Of a stretch of 64,000 nt of DNA, positions 9,218 through 20,529 are shown one piece after another. Origin of the DNA: Aquabacterium fontiphilum. GTDB taxonomy: Bacteria > Pseudomonadota > Gammaproteobacteria > Burkholderiales > Burkholderiaceae_C. A program made the position numbers and the translations under genes. Below the pieces are notes generated by a model. That model had not been told where the DNA came from and searched no databases. It saw nothing but the letters and a program-made list of their open reading frames with translations. How positions within the stretch are numbered: the stretch's first letter is position 1; each line of letters opens with the position of its first letter. Location of the stretch: assembly GCF_009909205.1 (NCBI RefSeq), contig NZ_JAAAPN010000007.1:62001-126000 (forward strand), written 5' to 3'.

Positions 9218-9988
9218 TCAGCGCGGCACGGCGTAATGCGCTTCGTCCATCAGGTCGACGCCGCACTGCAGCCCTTCGACCCACTGGATGAACTGCTGCA
9301 CGGCCGGGCCGGCCAGCGGCGCGCCATGCTGCGGCACGATCATGTCGATGGGCAGCTGCCGCACCATCCGGGCCCACAGCCGCAGGATCTTGCCCGAGAC
9401 CATGTAACGCCGATGAAAGGCGTCCATGCCAGGCGGCAGCGGGTCCAGGCTGCGGATGGGTTCGCTTGCTGCCGCGCCGCTCACCATGGACACACCGAGG
9501 TCACCCGAGAACAGGATGCGGCTGATCGGGTCATAGAACTGGAAGTTGCCCTCGGCATGCATGAAGTGCGCCGGCAGGGCAATGAGTTCGCTGTTGCCAA
9601 TGGGGATGCGCATGCCGCTGTCCGGGATGCCCACGATGCGGCCCGAGGTTTTGCCGGGCTTGCAGAAGTGGGGCACGAAGCGCTCCCACAGGGTGGACAC
9701 ATACAGCTTGGCCGTGGGTGTGGCTGTCATCCAGCGGTCCAGCGACGCGATGATGTCGGGGTCGGCATGCGATGCGAGGATGGCCGACAGGCGCGAGGGC
9801 GGGAAGTGCCGCGTCATGCCCAGATACAGCTCGCTGTAAGCGAGGTTGCCGCCGGGGTCGATGATGGCGCCCGTGTCCTCGTTGACCACCAGGAACTGGT
9901 TGGCCTGGACGGCTTCGCCGCCCTCGTTGCACAGGTCGGAGAACATCAGGCACACGTGGCCCGGGCTGCGGAACAGTTCGTACGGCAT
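9218..9988 (-). CDS. MBL-fold (ODP-type) metallo-hydrolase-like protein
   Basis: The 256-residue product resembles the oxygen-binding, metallo-beta-lactamase-like domain of flavodiiron proteins without their flavodoxin part. Metal-ligand-like segments are SHADPDI, HFMHAEGN and FSGDLG. In the first of these the family usually has His after HxExD; here there is Ile, so one ligand looks lost and the metal site may be altered. The start ATG at 9988 begins MPYELF; the frame continues to 10033 without support. Function is unknown. Confidence 0.72.
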   Translation of the reverse strand: MPYELFRSPGHVCLMFSDLCNEGGEAVQANQFLVVNEDTGAIIDPGGNLAYSELYLGMTRHFPPSRLSAILASHADPDIIASLDRWMTATPTAKLYVSTLWERFVPHFCKPGKTSGRIVGIPDSGMRIPIGNSELIALPAHFMHAEGNFQFYDPISRILFSGDLGVSMVSGAAASEPIRSLDPLPPGMDAFHRRYMVSGKILRLWARMVRQLPIDMIVPQHGAPLAGPAVQQFIQWVEGLQCGVDLMDEAHYAVPR

Positions 9989-10049
9989 GGGTGATTTCCA
10001 GCAAGGGGGCCAGTATCGGCAGCGGCCCCTCAAGCGGACTTAACCCAGG

Positions 10050-11027
10050 TCAAGACGTGGCGTGTTCTGGCGCGAGGAAGGCCTCACGCACGCGCTTTTG
10101 TGCGTCATCCGCATCACATCGCACGACGACGCGGTGCGGCATGCTGCGCAGCCAGGTGATCTGCCGCTTGGCGAGCTGACGGGTGGCGGCGATGCCCCGT
10201 TCGGTCACCCCAGCAAGGTGGCCGGGGTCGTTCAGATCAAGTCCGGCGTCCAGTGCCTCCCAGACCTGGCGGTAGCCCACGCAGCGGATGGACGGCAGGC
10301 TGGCATGCAGGTCGGGGCGCGCGCGCAGACGACGCACCTCGTCCACAAAGCCCTGCGCCATCATCTGCTCGAAGCGCAGCGCGATGCGGCGATGCAGCCA
10401 GGCCCGATCATCGGGTTCGAGCGACACCAGGCGTGCAGCGACCTTGGGTGGCGCGGCGGTGTCGGATGCCGTGCGGGTGTGGTAACTCGATAGCGGCCGG
10501 CCGGTGCTGCGCCACACCTCGAGTGCCCGCTGGATGCGCTGTGTGTCTCCCGGGGCCAGGCGTGCCGCCGTGACCGGATCCACCTGCGCCAGTTCGGCAT
10601 GCATGGCTGGCGTGCCACGCTCGGCAAAGGCCGCATCGAGTTCGGCGCGGACGGCCGGGTCGGCGGGTGGCAATTCGTCCAGCCCTTCCAGCAGTGCCTT
10701 GATGTACAGCATGGTGCCGCCCACCAGCAGCGGCGTGCGGCCACGCGCGCGAATCTCGGCCACCAGGCGGTGGGTGTCGGCCACAAAGCGCGCGGCGCTG
10801 TATGACTCGGCTGGGTCCAGGATGTCGATCAGGTGATGCGGCACGCGCGCCATCTCGTCGGGCGTGGGCTTGGCCGTGCCGACGTCCATGCCGCGGTAGA
10901 TCAGGGCCGAGTCGACGCTGATGACCTCCAGCGGGATCTCGTCGGCCAACGCCAGGGCAGCGGCGGTCTTGCCGCAGGCTGTGGGGCCGGCCAGGATCCA
11001 CAGGGGCGGGGTGTGCGCTGTCGTCAT
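10050..11027 (-). CDS. miaA: tRNA dimethylallyltransferase
   Basis: The 325-residue enzyme adds a dimethylallyl group to A37 of tRNAs that read codons starting with U. It shows the P-loop [26 protein letters not shown], and HHLIDILDP. The frame is open far upstream through the next gene, but the family start is the ATG at 11027, which overlaps the stop of the transporter gene (TCAT, four bases), indicating coupled translation. Confidence 0.95.
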   Translation of the reverse strand: MTTAHTPPLWILAGPTACGKTAAALALADEIPLEVISVDSALIYRGMDVGTAKPTPDEMARVPHHLIDILDPAESYSAARFVADTHRLVAEIRARGRTPLLVGGTMLYIKALLEGLDELPPADPAVRAELDAAFAERGTPAMHAELAQVDPVTAARLAPGDTQRIQRALEVWRSTGRPLSSYHTRTASDTAAPPKVAARLVSLEPDDRAWLHRRIALRFEQMMAQGFVDEVRRLRARPDLHASLPSIRCVGYRQVWEALDAGLDLNDPGHLAGVTERGIAATRQLAKRQITWLRSMPHRVVVRCDADDAQKRVREAFLAPEHATS

Positions 11028-12286
11028 GGCGTGGCGTGGTGTGGCAGGCCGTCGCGCTGAACGCGGCGCAGGGCGGTCCAGGCGGTGAGCGCCCCTCCGG
11101 CGGCCACGCCCAGCGCCATGGGGTGCAGCGTGCCGGCCCAGCCGGGCAGGCCCGACCACCAGGCCATGATGGCGCCCACGCCGAAGGCGATGGCCGACAG
11201 CACAAAGCCCGACAGGGCTGACGCCGCGCCGGCCTGGCGGGGGAAGGCGGCCACGACGCCGGTTTGACCGCAGGGCTGGTGGATGCCGTGCGCAAAGGCA
11301 TAAAGCCACATCCCCGGCAGCAGCGCGTAGGGCGAGACATCGAAGCCGCCCAGCCCGTGCCAGGCCGAGATACCGGCCATGGCCAGCCCGCCAGCCAGCG
11401 AACACCAGCCGGCCAGCTTCACGGTGCCGGGCAGGCCGCGCCGGGGCAACACCTTGCGGCACACCACCGTGCCGAGCAGGTAGGACAGCGACAGCGTGGC
11501 GGCCGACAGCCCATACCAGTTGCGCGACTGGTGCAACACATCGAGGAACACGAAAGCCGACAGCGCCAGGTAGACGTACAGCCCACCATAGGTGGACGAG
11601 GTCAGCAGTGTGTGTGCCCGGAAGGTCGGGTGTTGTGCGACCTGCCACCACTGGCGGATCAGGCCACCCCAGTGCAGCCGGGGCTGGCGCCGGTCGTCAG
11701 GCAGGGTCTCGGGCAGCATGCGCCACACAAAGGCCAGCAGCGTGCCACCGGCCAGCACCATCACACCCATGGTCAGGCGCCAGCCGCCCAGGGTGGCCGT
11801 CAGCCCGCCGGTGATGGGGCCGACCAGCGCCAGCACACCCAGCACGCTCATGCCACGGGCCATCATGCGTGCACCGTCTTCGGGTGGGTACAGGTCGCGC
11901 ACCATGGCACGGCCACAGACCACGGCGGCCGACAGGCAGGCGCCCTGCGCGGCCCGGGCCACCAGCATCATCACCGCATCGAGCGCAAGCACGGCGGCCA
12001 GGCTCGCCAGCACATAGCCCGCCAGCCCCCAGCGCAGCACCGGCTGGCGGCCGAAGCGGTCGGAGATCGGCCCCCAGATCAACTGGCCCACGCCAAAGGC
12101 CAGGATGAGCACCGACAGCGTCCACTGCGCCAGCGAGGGGCTCATGCCCAGGCCGCGCTGCAGATCGGGCAGCGCGGGCAGGTAGAGGTCGGTGCTGATG
12201 GGTTGCAGGCCGGTCAGGCAGCCCAGTGCCACCACGACCACCCACACCGGCAGCGGCCCGCGCCGTGAATGCTCAGAAACGCTCAT
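11024..12286 (-). CDS. Bcr/CflA-family drug:proton antiporter (MFS)
   Basis: This 420-residue membrane protein has about twelve hydrophobic helices. The N-terminal segment [12 protein letters not shown] is typical of the Bcr/CflA group, followed by the MFS loop 2-3 motif [11 protein letters not shown]. Likely an efflux pump in the inner membrane; the substrate is not known. It overlaps the upstream pseudouridine synthase gene by 14 bases and miaA by four, so the three form one transcription unit. Confidence 0.88.
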   Translation of the reverse strand: MSVSEHSRRGPLPVWVVVVALGCLTGLQPISTDLYLPALPDLQRGLGMSPSLAQWTLSVLILAFGVGQLIWGPISDRFGRQPVLRWGLAGYVLASLAAVLALDAVMMLVARAAQGACLSAAVVCGRAMVRDLYPPEDGARMMARGMSVLGVLALVGPITGGLTATLGGWRLTMGVMVLAGGTLLAFVWRMLPETLPDDRRQPRLHWGGLIRQWWQVAQHPTFRAHTLLTSSTYGGLYVYLALSAFVFLDVLHQSRNWYGLSAATLSLSYLLGTVVCRKVLPRRGLPGTVKLAGWCSLAGGLAMAGISAWHGLGGFDVSPYALLPGMWLYAFAHGIHQPCGQTGVVAAFPRQAGAASALSGFVLSAIAFGVGAIMAWWSGLPGWAGTLHPMALGVAAGGALTAWTALRRVQRDGLPHHATP

Positions 12287-13409
12287 CGGGTCGCAGATAG
12301 CGCCACTGACCCATGGGCAGGCGCCCCAGCGGGATGCGCCCCATGCGCACGCGTTTGAGGCCCACCACCTTCAGGCCCACCAGCTCGCACATGCGGCGGA
12401 TCTGCCGCTTGCGGCCTTCCTTGAGCACGACGCGCAACTGGTGCTCGTTCTGCCATGACACCTTGGCCGGCTTCAGCTGCCGGCCGTCGAGCTCCAGCCC
12501 GTGGCGCATCTGCTCGATGACCTCTTCGGGCACGACGGCGGAGACGTTCTCCGCCTCGGGCTCGGCCAGCCACTGCACGCGCACCAGATACTCTTTCTCG
12601 ATGTCGGAGTCTTCCCCAATCAGCTCGCGTGCCACGCGACCGTCTTGCGTGAACACCAGCAGGCCGGTGGAGTCGATGTCGAGCCGGCCAGCCGGCGCCA
12701 GCTTGCGCAAATGGGCGCGGCTGTAGCGGATGGGCGTCTTGTCCTCTTTCCAGCGGTTCTCAGGGGTGAGCAACACGACTGCCGGGTCGTGGCCGTCTTC
12801 GGCCTGCCCCGACACGTAGCCAATGGGCTTGTGCAGCAGGATGGTCACGCGCTGCGCCTGCTCCTCACGGGCGGCCCGATCCACGGTGATCTGCTGATGC
12901 GGGTAGATCCGCGCGCCCAGTTCGCTGACGACTTCGCCATCGACGCGCACCCAACCTTGCTCGATCCAGGTGTCGGCCTCGCGCCGCGATGCCAGACCGC
13001 GCTCGCTCATCAGCTTGGACAGCCGGACGCGGCCGTCGTGGTCAACGGGCTCGCGCGCCTCCACCGGTGCAGGGGCAGGGCGCGGGGCAGGGCGGGGCGC
13101 GCGCTGCTCGGCCACGGGCGGGCGTTGGCGCTCCGACGTGCGGCGATCCGGTTCACGGCGTTCGTGGCGTTCGTGGCGCGCCTGACGTTCAGGGCGCTCC
13201 GTCCATCGCCCGTCGGGCGCGGCTCGCTCGGCGTGTTGCGCTTGTTCGGCCGCACGCGCCTGGCGGGCCTGACGTGCCTCTTCGGCTTCTGCCGCGGTCA
13301 TGCGCTTGCGCGGGGCCACGCCGCGCACGGGGGCGTGGCGGCGCGGGGCCTCGCCGGCCTCATCGGGATGGGGGCGGGCGGGCAGGCCGATCTTCTTGCG
13401 TTCAGTCAT
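12273..13409 (-). CDS. Ribosomal large-subunit pseudouridine synthase (RsuA/RluF group)
   Basis: The 378-residue product has a low-complexity charged N-terminal extension (about residues 1-125, rich in Arg, Glu, Ala and Pro), then an S4 RNA-binding domain (RLSKLMSERGLASRREAD), then the catalytic domain with Asp in GRLDIDSTGLL and the RKRQIRRMCE motif. Arrangement and C-terminal half resemble RluF more than RluB, but I do not assign a symbol. It heads the unit with the transporter and miaA. Confidence 0.85.
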   Translation of the reverse strand: MTERKKIGLPARPHPDEAGEAPRRHAPVRGVAPRKRMTAAEAEEARQARQARAAEQAQHAERAAPDGRWTERPERQARHERHERREPDRRTSERQRPPVAEQRAPRPAPRPAPAPVEAREPVDHDGRVRLSKLMSERGLASRREADTWIEQGWVRVDGEVVSELGARIYPHQQITVDRAAREEQAQRVTILLHKPIGYVSGQAEDGHDPAVVLLTPENRWKEDKTPIRYSRAHLRKLAPAGRLDIDSTGLLVFTQDGRVARELIGEDSDIEKEYLVRVQWLAEPEAENVSAVVPEEVIEQMRHGLELDGRQLKPAKVSWQNEHQLRVVLKEGRKRQIRRMCELVGLKVVGLKRVRMGRIPLGRLPMGQWRYLRPDERF

Positions 13410-13425
13410 GTTCAGGGTGGCGGCC

Positions 13426-15441
13426 TCAACGGCCGCGCAGGAAGAGCGCGTCGAGTTCGCGCACGCTCAGTTGGCGCCAGGTCGGGCGGCCATGGTTGCA
13501 CTGGTCGGCCCGCTCGGTGGCCTCCATGTCGCGCAGCAGGGCGTTCATCTCGGGCAGGGTGAGCCGGCGGTTGGCCCGCACGGCGCCATGGCAGGCCATG
13601 GTGGCCAGCAGTTCATGTTGGGCGCGCTGCACCACGTGGCTGGCTTCCACCTGGGCGAGTTCGGCCAGCACCGAGCGCGCCAGCTCGATGCCATCGGCCT
13701 GGGCCAGCGCCATGGGCAACGCGCGCACCGCCAGCTTGGAAGGCCCCAGTGCATCCACGTCCAGGCCCAGGGCCATCAGCGTGTCGCGGTGGGCCTCGGC
13801 GGTGGCCATCTCCTGTGGCGTAGCGGCAAAGCTCAGCGGGATCAGCAGGGGCTGGCTGTCAAGCTGGGCATGGGCCAATTGGGCCTTGAGCCGTTCGTAG
13901 ACCACGCGTTCGTGTGCCGCGTGCATGTCGACAATGACCAGCCCTTGGGCGTTTTCAGCCAGGATGTAGATGCCGGCCACCTGGCCGATGGCGCGGCCCA
14001 GCGGCCACTGCTCCTGGGCGGCATGGTCGACTGGGGCTGCCTCGGCGCCGGCTGCGGCACTCGCGCCGCCTGCCGACGTCAACAGCGAGCCGGGCGAGCT
14101 TGTGGGTGCGGCCACCACCTCGCCGTCACGCGCGACCACGCGCGGCAGTGTCAGATCGCCAAAGGCGTCCACCGGGGCCGCAGAAGCAGCAGGCCAGCCA
14201 GCCCAGCGCTGCTGCGGTGCATCGGTGTCTCGACGCCAGGGCAGGGGCGCCTGCTCGGCCGCGATCAGGCCAGGGCTGATGCTTGCGGCGGCCTGGCCGG
14301 TCGTGACCGGCGATGTGTTCGTAGTCGGCGATGTAGCGGCTGGGGCCGGGCTGGCGCCATCGCCGGCCGCCCCTGGTCGGGTGTCGGCCAGACAGGCGTC
14401 CACCGCGCGCCGCACCGCCTGGTGCACCTCGCGCGAATCCCGAAAGCGCACCTCGATCTTGGTGGGGTGGACGTTGACATCGACCAGCTCGGGCGCAATG
14501 TCGATGAACAGCACGTAAGCCGGCTGCCGGTTGCCATGCAGCACATCCTCATAAGCGGCACGCACGCCGTGCGCAATCAGCTTGTCGCGCACATAACGCC
14601 CGTTGACGTAGCAGTATTGCGTGTCGGCCCGCGCCCGCGCGGCTTCGGGTAGCCCCGCCCGGCCGTGTACCCTCAGCGGACCAACCTGCAACTGCACCAC
14701 GCGGCTGTGCCGCACGAAGTCCTCGCCCAGCACGTCGAGCACGCGTTGTTCGGCCGTGCCAGGGCGGTATTGCTCGACCAGCTTGCCTTCATGCCAGATG
14801 CTGAAGCCCACATCCGGCCGGGCCAGCGCGTGACGGCGCACCGCCTCCACGCAGTGCGCCAGCTCGGTGGCGTCGGTTTTCAGGAACTTGCGCCGCGCCG
14901 GCGTGCTGAAGAACAGCTCGCGCACCTCGACGCTGGTGCCCACCGCGCGGGCCGCGGGGCCGACCTCGCCCGAGCGGGCATCGAGCCGGTGCGCGTGGGC
15001 GTCAGAGGCGGTGCGGCTGCTGATTGACGCATCCGACACCGAGGCGATTGCGGCCAGCGCCTCGCCCCGAAAGCCCATGGTCAGCACGTGTTCGAGGTCG
15101 TTCAGCGAACGGATCTTGCTGGTGGCGTGGCGCTTGAGCGCCAGGGGCAGTTCAGACAGCGGAATGCCGCAGCCGTCGTCTTCGACCAGGATCTGGCGCA
15201 CCCCGCCGGCCAGCAGTTTGACGGTGACCTGGGTGGCCCCGGCATCCAGCGCGTTGTCGACCAGTTCGCGTACGACCGAGGCCGGGCGCTCCACGACCTC
15301 GCCGGCCGCGATCTGACTGATGAGTTCGTCCGGCAGCTCGCGGATGCTGCGCCGCGGTGCTGTCTGATCCCCAGCCTGCCCCTCAGATGCGGGGGAAAGA
15401 CCAGTGGCTGGCAGGGGCTCGGCGGCACGCTCGGTTGTCAT
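13426..15441 (-). CDS. mutL: DNA mismatch repair protein MutL
   Basis: The 671-residue protein has a GHKL ATPase N-terminus (IAAGEVVERPASVVREL, DDGCGI, GFRGEAL), a Pro/Ala-rich linker around residues 345-460, and a C-terminal dimerisation domain. That domain carries DMHAAHERVVYE, matching the D[QM]HA-x2-E-x4-E metal-dependent nicking motif, plus ACHGAVRAN and CNHGRPT segments that complete the site. This suggests a MutL with its own endonuclease. The frame is open to 16059 opposite the DedA gene; the start ATG is at 15441, in the 63-base divergent gap. Confidence 0.95.
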   Translation of the reverse strand: MTTERAAEPLPATGLSPASEGQAGDQTAPRRSIRELPDELISQIAAGEVVERPASVVRELVDNALDAGATQVTVKLLAGGVRQILVEDDGCGIPLSELPLALKRHATSKIRSLNDLEHVLTMGFRGEALAAIASVSDASISSRTASDAHAHRLDARSGEVGPAARAVGTSVEVRELFFSTPARRKFLKTDATELAHCVEAVRRHALARPDVGFSIWHEGKLVEQYRPGTAEQRVLDVLGEDFVRHSRVVQLQVGPLRVHGRAGLPEAARARADTQYCYVNGRYVRDKLIAHGVRAAYEDVLHGNRQPAYVLFIDIAPELVDVNVHPTKIEVRFRDSREVHQAVRRAVDACLADTRPGAAGDGASPAPAATSPTTNTSPVTTGQAAASISPGLIAAEQAPLPWRRDTDAPQQRWAGWPAASAAPVDAFGDLTLPRVVARDGEVVAAPTSSPGSLLTSAGGASAAAGAEAAPVDHAAQEQWPLGRAIGQVAGIYILAENAQGLVIVDMHAAHERVVYERLKAQLAHAQLDSQPLLIPLSFAATPQEMATAEAHRDTLMALGLDVDALGPSKLAVRALPMALAQADGIELARSVLAELAQVEASHVVQRAQHELLATMACHGAVRANRRLTLPEMNALLRDMEATERADQCNHGRPTWRQLSVRELDALFLRGR

Positions 15442-15504
15442 CGGGCTATTGTAGAAGGTGGTGCTCGTCGGCGTGTGGACGCCGGGCCGCCATAATCCTC
15501 GCCC

Positions 15505-16161
15505 ATGGACCTCATCTACTTCCTGATCGATTTCATCCTGCACGTCGACAAGCACCTGACCGAGTTCGTGCAGGCCTACGGCGCGTGGGTGTACGGCCTG
15601 CTGTTCCTCATCGTTTTCGTCGAAACCGGTCTGGTGGTGATGCCTTTCCTGCCGGGCGACTCGCTGCTGTTCATGGTCGGCACGCTGTGCGGCGCGGGGG
15701 CGATGAGCCTGCCCACGTCGATCGTCGTGCTGCTGGTGGCGGCGATTGTGGGTGATCAGGTCAATTATTCGATCGGGCGCTACTTCGGGCCGAAGGTGTT
15801 TCAGTGGGAAGACTCGCGCTGGTTCAACCGCCGGGCGTTTGACGCGGCCAACCGCTTCTACAACACCCATGGCGGCATCACGATCATCATCGCGCGCTTC
15901 ATGCCCTTCATCCGCACGTTTGCGCCCTTTGTGGCCGGCGTGGCCGAGATGGATCGCGCCAAGTTCACCTTCTACAACGTGCTGGGCGCGGTGATCTGGG
16001 TGGTGAGCCTGACGGTGATCGGCTACCTGTTCGGCAACATCCCCATCGTGCAACAGCACCTCAGCAAGATCATCTGGGCAATGATCCTGATCCCGGGCCT
16101 GATTGCGCTGTATGGCGGCTGGAAGGCCAGCCGTCAGCCGCGCCAGGCGGCCGGGGCCTGA
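15505..16161 (+). CDS. DedA-family membrane protein
   Basis: The 218-residue integral membrane protein has the DedA signature region (FVETGLVVMPFLPGDSLLF and the segment ARFMPFIRTFAPFVAGVAEM with its conserved Arg residues). DedA proteins are linked to lipid-carrier recycling and membrane homeostasis. It diverges from mutL and converges with amiC 12 bases away. Confidence 0.92.
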   Translation: MDLIYFLIDFILHVDKHLTEFVQAYGAWVYGLLFLIVFVETGLVVMPFLPGDSLLFMVGTLCGAGAMSLPTSIVVLLVAAIVGDQVNYSIGRYFGPKVFQWEDSRWFNRRAFDAANRFYNTHGGITIIIARFMPFIRTFAPFVAGVAEMDRAKFTFYNVLGAVIWVVSLTVIGYLFGNIPIVQQHLSKIIWAMILIPGLIALYGGWKASRQPRQAAGA

Positions 16162-16173
16162 GCGCGCTCGGCA

Positions 16174-17739
16174 TCACAGCGTCCGTTTGCGCGCCAGCGG
16201 CGGGTTTTTGGCGAAGTAGCGGCGGATGCCGGCCATCAGTGCGTCGGCCAACTGGTTCTGATAAGCCTCGTCGCGCAGCTTGGCTTCTTCCTGGGGATTG
16301 GTGATGAAGCCGGTCTCCACCAGGATGGACGGGATGTCAGGCGCCTTGAGCACCGCAAAGCCGGCTTGTTCGACGCGCGGTTTGTGCAGACGGCCAACCT
16401 TGCCGAGCTGACCCAGCACCGCGCTGCCCAGGCGCATGCTGTCCTGGATCTGGGCGGTGGTAGACATGTCGAGCATGGCGCGCATGACGTGAGCGTCACG
16501 CACCTTCACGTTCACCCCCCCGACCAGATCCGACGCATTCTCGCGTTTGGCCAGCCAGCGTGCCGCGGTGCTGGTGGCGCCGTTCTCCGACAGCGCAAAC
16601 ACCGACGCACCACGCGCCTGCGGATTCATGAACGCATCCGCGTGGATGGAGATGAACAGGTCGGCCTGAACACGGCGCGCCTTGTTCACGCGTTCGTGCA
16701 GCGGCACGAAGTAGTCCGATTCACGCGTCATGAACGCGCGCATGCCGGGCTCGGCGTTGATGCGGGCGCGCAGCTTCTGCGCCACGGCCAGGACCACGTC
16801 TTTTTCGAACAGCCCCGTCGGCCCGATGGCGCCCGGATCTTCGCCGCCATGGCCGGCGTCGAGCGCCACGATGATCATGCGCTCGGGCACGCGCGGCCCG
16901 CGGCCCGGTGCATCTCCCTTTCGGGTCTGACCCGTCTCCGCAGGCCTGTCAGCAGGCCGGTCGGCCTGCTGCGCGGTGCGTGTGTCACGACCGGCTGGCG
17001 TCTGGCGCAATTGCTCGACGAACTGGTCCAGCGCATCGTTGACGGCCTCGGCCGCGTCGGCCGAAGCCTGGGCCGTGCCACGCGGGCTGTCGCCAGCTGG
17101 CGCCTGCATGTAGGCGCCCGGGCTGGCACTGGTCGGCGGTGTGGGGCGCGCTGGCGGGGGCTCTGTCGTCCGGGGCCCGGGCGCGGCAGGGCTGGCGGCT
17201 GCGCCGGAGGCTGGCACTTCAGGCGAGGGCAGGGCCGAATTCGCGGGGGCCGTGCGGGCGGGTTGCTGCTGAATCAGGGCCAGCAAGGGATCGGGGGCAT
17301 GCTTGGGATGAAGGTCGAACACCAGCCGGTGCTGGTAGGCCGCCACCGGCGGCAGCCCGAACACCTGCGGATTGACCAACTGCTTGAGGTCGATCACCAG
17401 TCGCACGACCTTGGGTCGGTTCTGACCGACACGCACGCCGCCGATGAACGGGTCATCGGCCTTCACCTTGCTGACCAGTTCGCGCAGCTGCGCGCTCAGC
17501 TCCAGCCCGTCGATGTCGATGACCAGCCGGTTGGGGTTGTCGACCTGGAAGAACGTCGCGTTCAGCGGGACATCGGATTCCAGCGTCACGCGCGTGTAGG
17601 CCTGCGCCGGCCACACGCGTACGGCCACCAGTTGCGCGCCCCAGGCCAGCTCGTTGGGGCCCAGCACCAGCAAGGCCACGCCCCCCATGCCCTGCGTCAG
17701 CAGGCGGCGGCGGCTGCGGTCGGACGGTCTGCGGCTCAT
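16174..17739 (-). CDS. amiC: N-acetylmuramoyl-L-alanine amidase AmiC
   Basis: The 521-residue periplasmic hydrolase splits septal peptidoglycan during daughter-cell separation. It begins with a twin-arginine signal (SRRRLL), continues with an AMIN domain (about 35-140), then a long Pro/Ala/Thr linker, and ends in an Amidase_3 domain with zinc ligands in LDAGHGGEDPGA, SIHADAF and LVETGF. It overlaps tsaE by four bases, an order common in Burkholderiales. Confidence 0.94.
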   Translation of the reverse strand: MSRRPSDRSRRRLLTQGMGGVALLVLGPNELAWGAQLVAVRVWPAQAYTRVTLESDVPLNATFFQVDNPNRLVIDIDGLELSAQLRELVSKVKADDPFIGGVRVGQNRPKVVRLVIDLKQLVNPQVFGLPPVAAYQHRLVFDLHPKHAPDPLLALIQQQPARTAPANSALPSPEVPASGAAASPAAPGPRTTEPPPARPTPPTSASPGAYMQAPAGDSPRGTAQASADAAEAVNDALDQFVEQLRQTPAGRDTRTAQQADRPADRPAETGQTRKGDAPGRGPRVPERMIIVALDAGHGGEDPGAIGPTGLFEKDVVLAVAQKLRARINAEPGMRAFMTRESDYFVPLHERVNKARRVQADLFISIHADAFMNPQARGASVFALSENGATSTAARWLAKRENASDLVGGVNVKVRDAHVMRAMLDMSTTAQIQDSMRLGSAVLGQLGKVGRLHKPRVEQAGFAVLKAPDIPSILVETGFITNPQEEAKLRDEAYQNQLADALMAGIRRYFAKNPPLARKRTL

Positions 17740-18278
17740 GCCGGCTCCCCCAGGGGCTGCGCGGGTTGGGCCATCGCCTCAAGCCAGGGCGCAGCCGCGC
17801 GGCTCAAACCATGCAGGCGCACGCGCCGACCCGTGTCGCTGACGGGCTCGATTTCGATCTTCAGGTCGGGCGTGGGCAGCAGCCCGGCAGCTTTGTCTGG
17901 CCACTCGGTCAGGCGCAGGCCCGGGCTCGCAAACAGGTCGCGAAAGCCCGCGTCTTCCCACTCCTGAGGATCGTTGAAGCGGTAAAAGTCGAAGTGGTGG
18001 ACGGCGAAGCCGGGCAGCTCATGGGTCTCGACCACGGCATAACTGGGGCTCTTGATGCGGCCCGCGACGCCCAATGCGCGCAACAGATGGCGGGTGAACG
18101 TCGTCTTGCCCGCGCCCAAGGGCCCGTCGAGCGACACATCGACCGAGCCGCCCTGTTCCAGCGTGGGGCGCAAGCAGGCAGCCAGCCTCGTTGCCCACTC
18201 GCAACAGGCCGACTCGCTGGCCCATTGGGCCTCGATGACAGGGGCAAAGCCTTCGCTTGCTAGGATCGGTGCATGCAT
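17736..18278 (-). CDS. tsaE: tRNA threonylcarbamoyladenosine biosynthesis ATPase TsaE
   Basis: The 180-residue ATPase of the t6A37 tRNA pathway has Walker A GPLGAGKTTF, the SPSYAVVETHE segment, and HHFDFYR. I use the ATG at 18278 (MHAPIL); another in-frame ATG lies at 18308. It is the first gene of the unit with amiC and diverges from queG, another tRNA-modification gene, across 60 bases. Confidence 0.93.
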   Translation of the reverse strand: MHAPILASEGFAPVIEAQWASESACCEWATRLAACLRPTLEQGGSVDVSLDGPLGAGKTTFTRHLLRALGVAGRIKSPSYAVVETHELPGFAVHHFDFYRFNDPQEWEDAGFRDLFASPGLRLTEWPDKAAGLLPTPDLKIEIEPVSDTGRRVRLHGLSRAAAPWLEAMAQPAQPLGEPA

Positions 18279-18338
18279 CGTCAATGTTTCACCCCTCATG
18301 CCGCGCATGAGTCCGCCACAGCGTCGGGCCCTGGCGCG

Positions 18339-19461
<1,123 letters not shown>

Positions 19462-19472
<11 letters not shown>

Positions 19473-20439
19473 CCAGCACCACCTTGCCGCGCACCTGACG
19501 CGAACCCATCAGCGCGAACGCCTCCTTGAGTTGCGACATGGGCAGCTTGTGCTCGATGACGGGTTTGATCTTGCCTTCCATGTACCAGGCGGCCAGTTGC
19601 ATCAGGCAGGCCGCGTTGTTTTGCGGTTCGCGCTTGGCGAACTCGCCCCAGAACACGCCCATCACCGAGGCGCCTTTGAGCAGCGGCAGGTTCAGCGGCA
19701 GAGCCGGGATGGGGCCGTTGGCAAAGCCGATGATCAGGTGGCGTCCGCGCCAGGCAATCGAGCGGAAGGCCTGCTCGGTCAGGTCGCCTCCAACCGGGTC
19801 ATAGACCACATCGGGGCCCTTGCCTTCGGTCAGGGTCTTGAGCGCGTCGCGCAGATTCTCGGTGCTGTAGTTGATCGTGGCGTCGGCGCCCAACTCACGG
19901 CACAACGCGCATTTCTCGTCTGTCGACGCAGCCGCGATCACCTTCGCGCCAGCCGCCTTGGCGATCTGAATGGCGGCGGTGCCCACGCCGCCCGCGGCGC
20001 CCAGGACCAGCACCGTTTCGCCCGCCTTGAGCGCAGCGCGGTCCATCAGCGCGTGGTAGGTGGTGCCGTAGGTGCACAGAAAGGCCGCGGCATCCTCGAA
20101 CGAAAACACCGGCGGCAGCGGCATCAGCACAAAGGCCGGTGCGATGGCGTGCGTGCCGAAGCCGCCGGTGCCCGCGAAGCCGGCCACATGCGTGCCCACA
20201 GCGAGGTGCTTGACCCCTTCGCCCACGGCCTCGACCACGCCAGCGAACTCGGCGCCCGGCACGAAGGGCAGGGGCGGCTTCATCTGGTACTTGCCCTGCA
20301 CGATCAGCAGGTCAGGAAAATTCAGGCTGGCGGCCTTGATGGCCACACGCACTTCGCCCTTGCCGGGCTCGGCGGTGGCCTGCGTCTGCCACGTCAGGGC
20401 ATCGGGGCCGGCGAATTCGCTGCAGATCCAGGCTTGCAT
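19462..20439 (-). CDS. NADPH:quinone oxidoreductase family protein (MDR superfamily)
   Basis: The 325-residue zinc-free medium-chain reductase has a GroES-like N-terminal half (SLNFPDLL, PGAEFAGVVEAVG) and a Rossmann half with GAAGGVGTAAIQIAKAAGA. It likely reduces quinones or activated alkenes with NADPH. The ATG at 20439 has GGAG nine bases upstream; the frame stays open to 22119 only because it lies opposite a GC-rich gene. It converges with queG with an 11-base overlap. Confidence 0.9.
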
Positions 20440-20529
20440 GGGGTGTCTCCGTTGTGATGATCTGGAACCGGAGCATGTTAGCAGCGCCCCCCTAGAATCG
20501 CGGCTCACAGCCCGACTGCCACTGACACG

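Noticed and set aside
15442-16059. Extension of the mutL frame opposite the DedA gene
   Set aside because: Antisense sequence; MutL homology starts close to the ATG at 15441.
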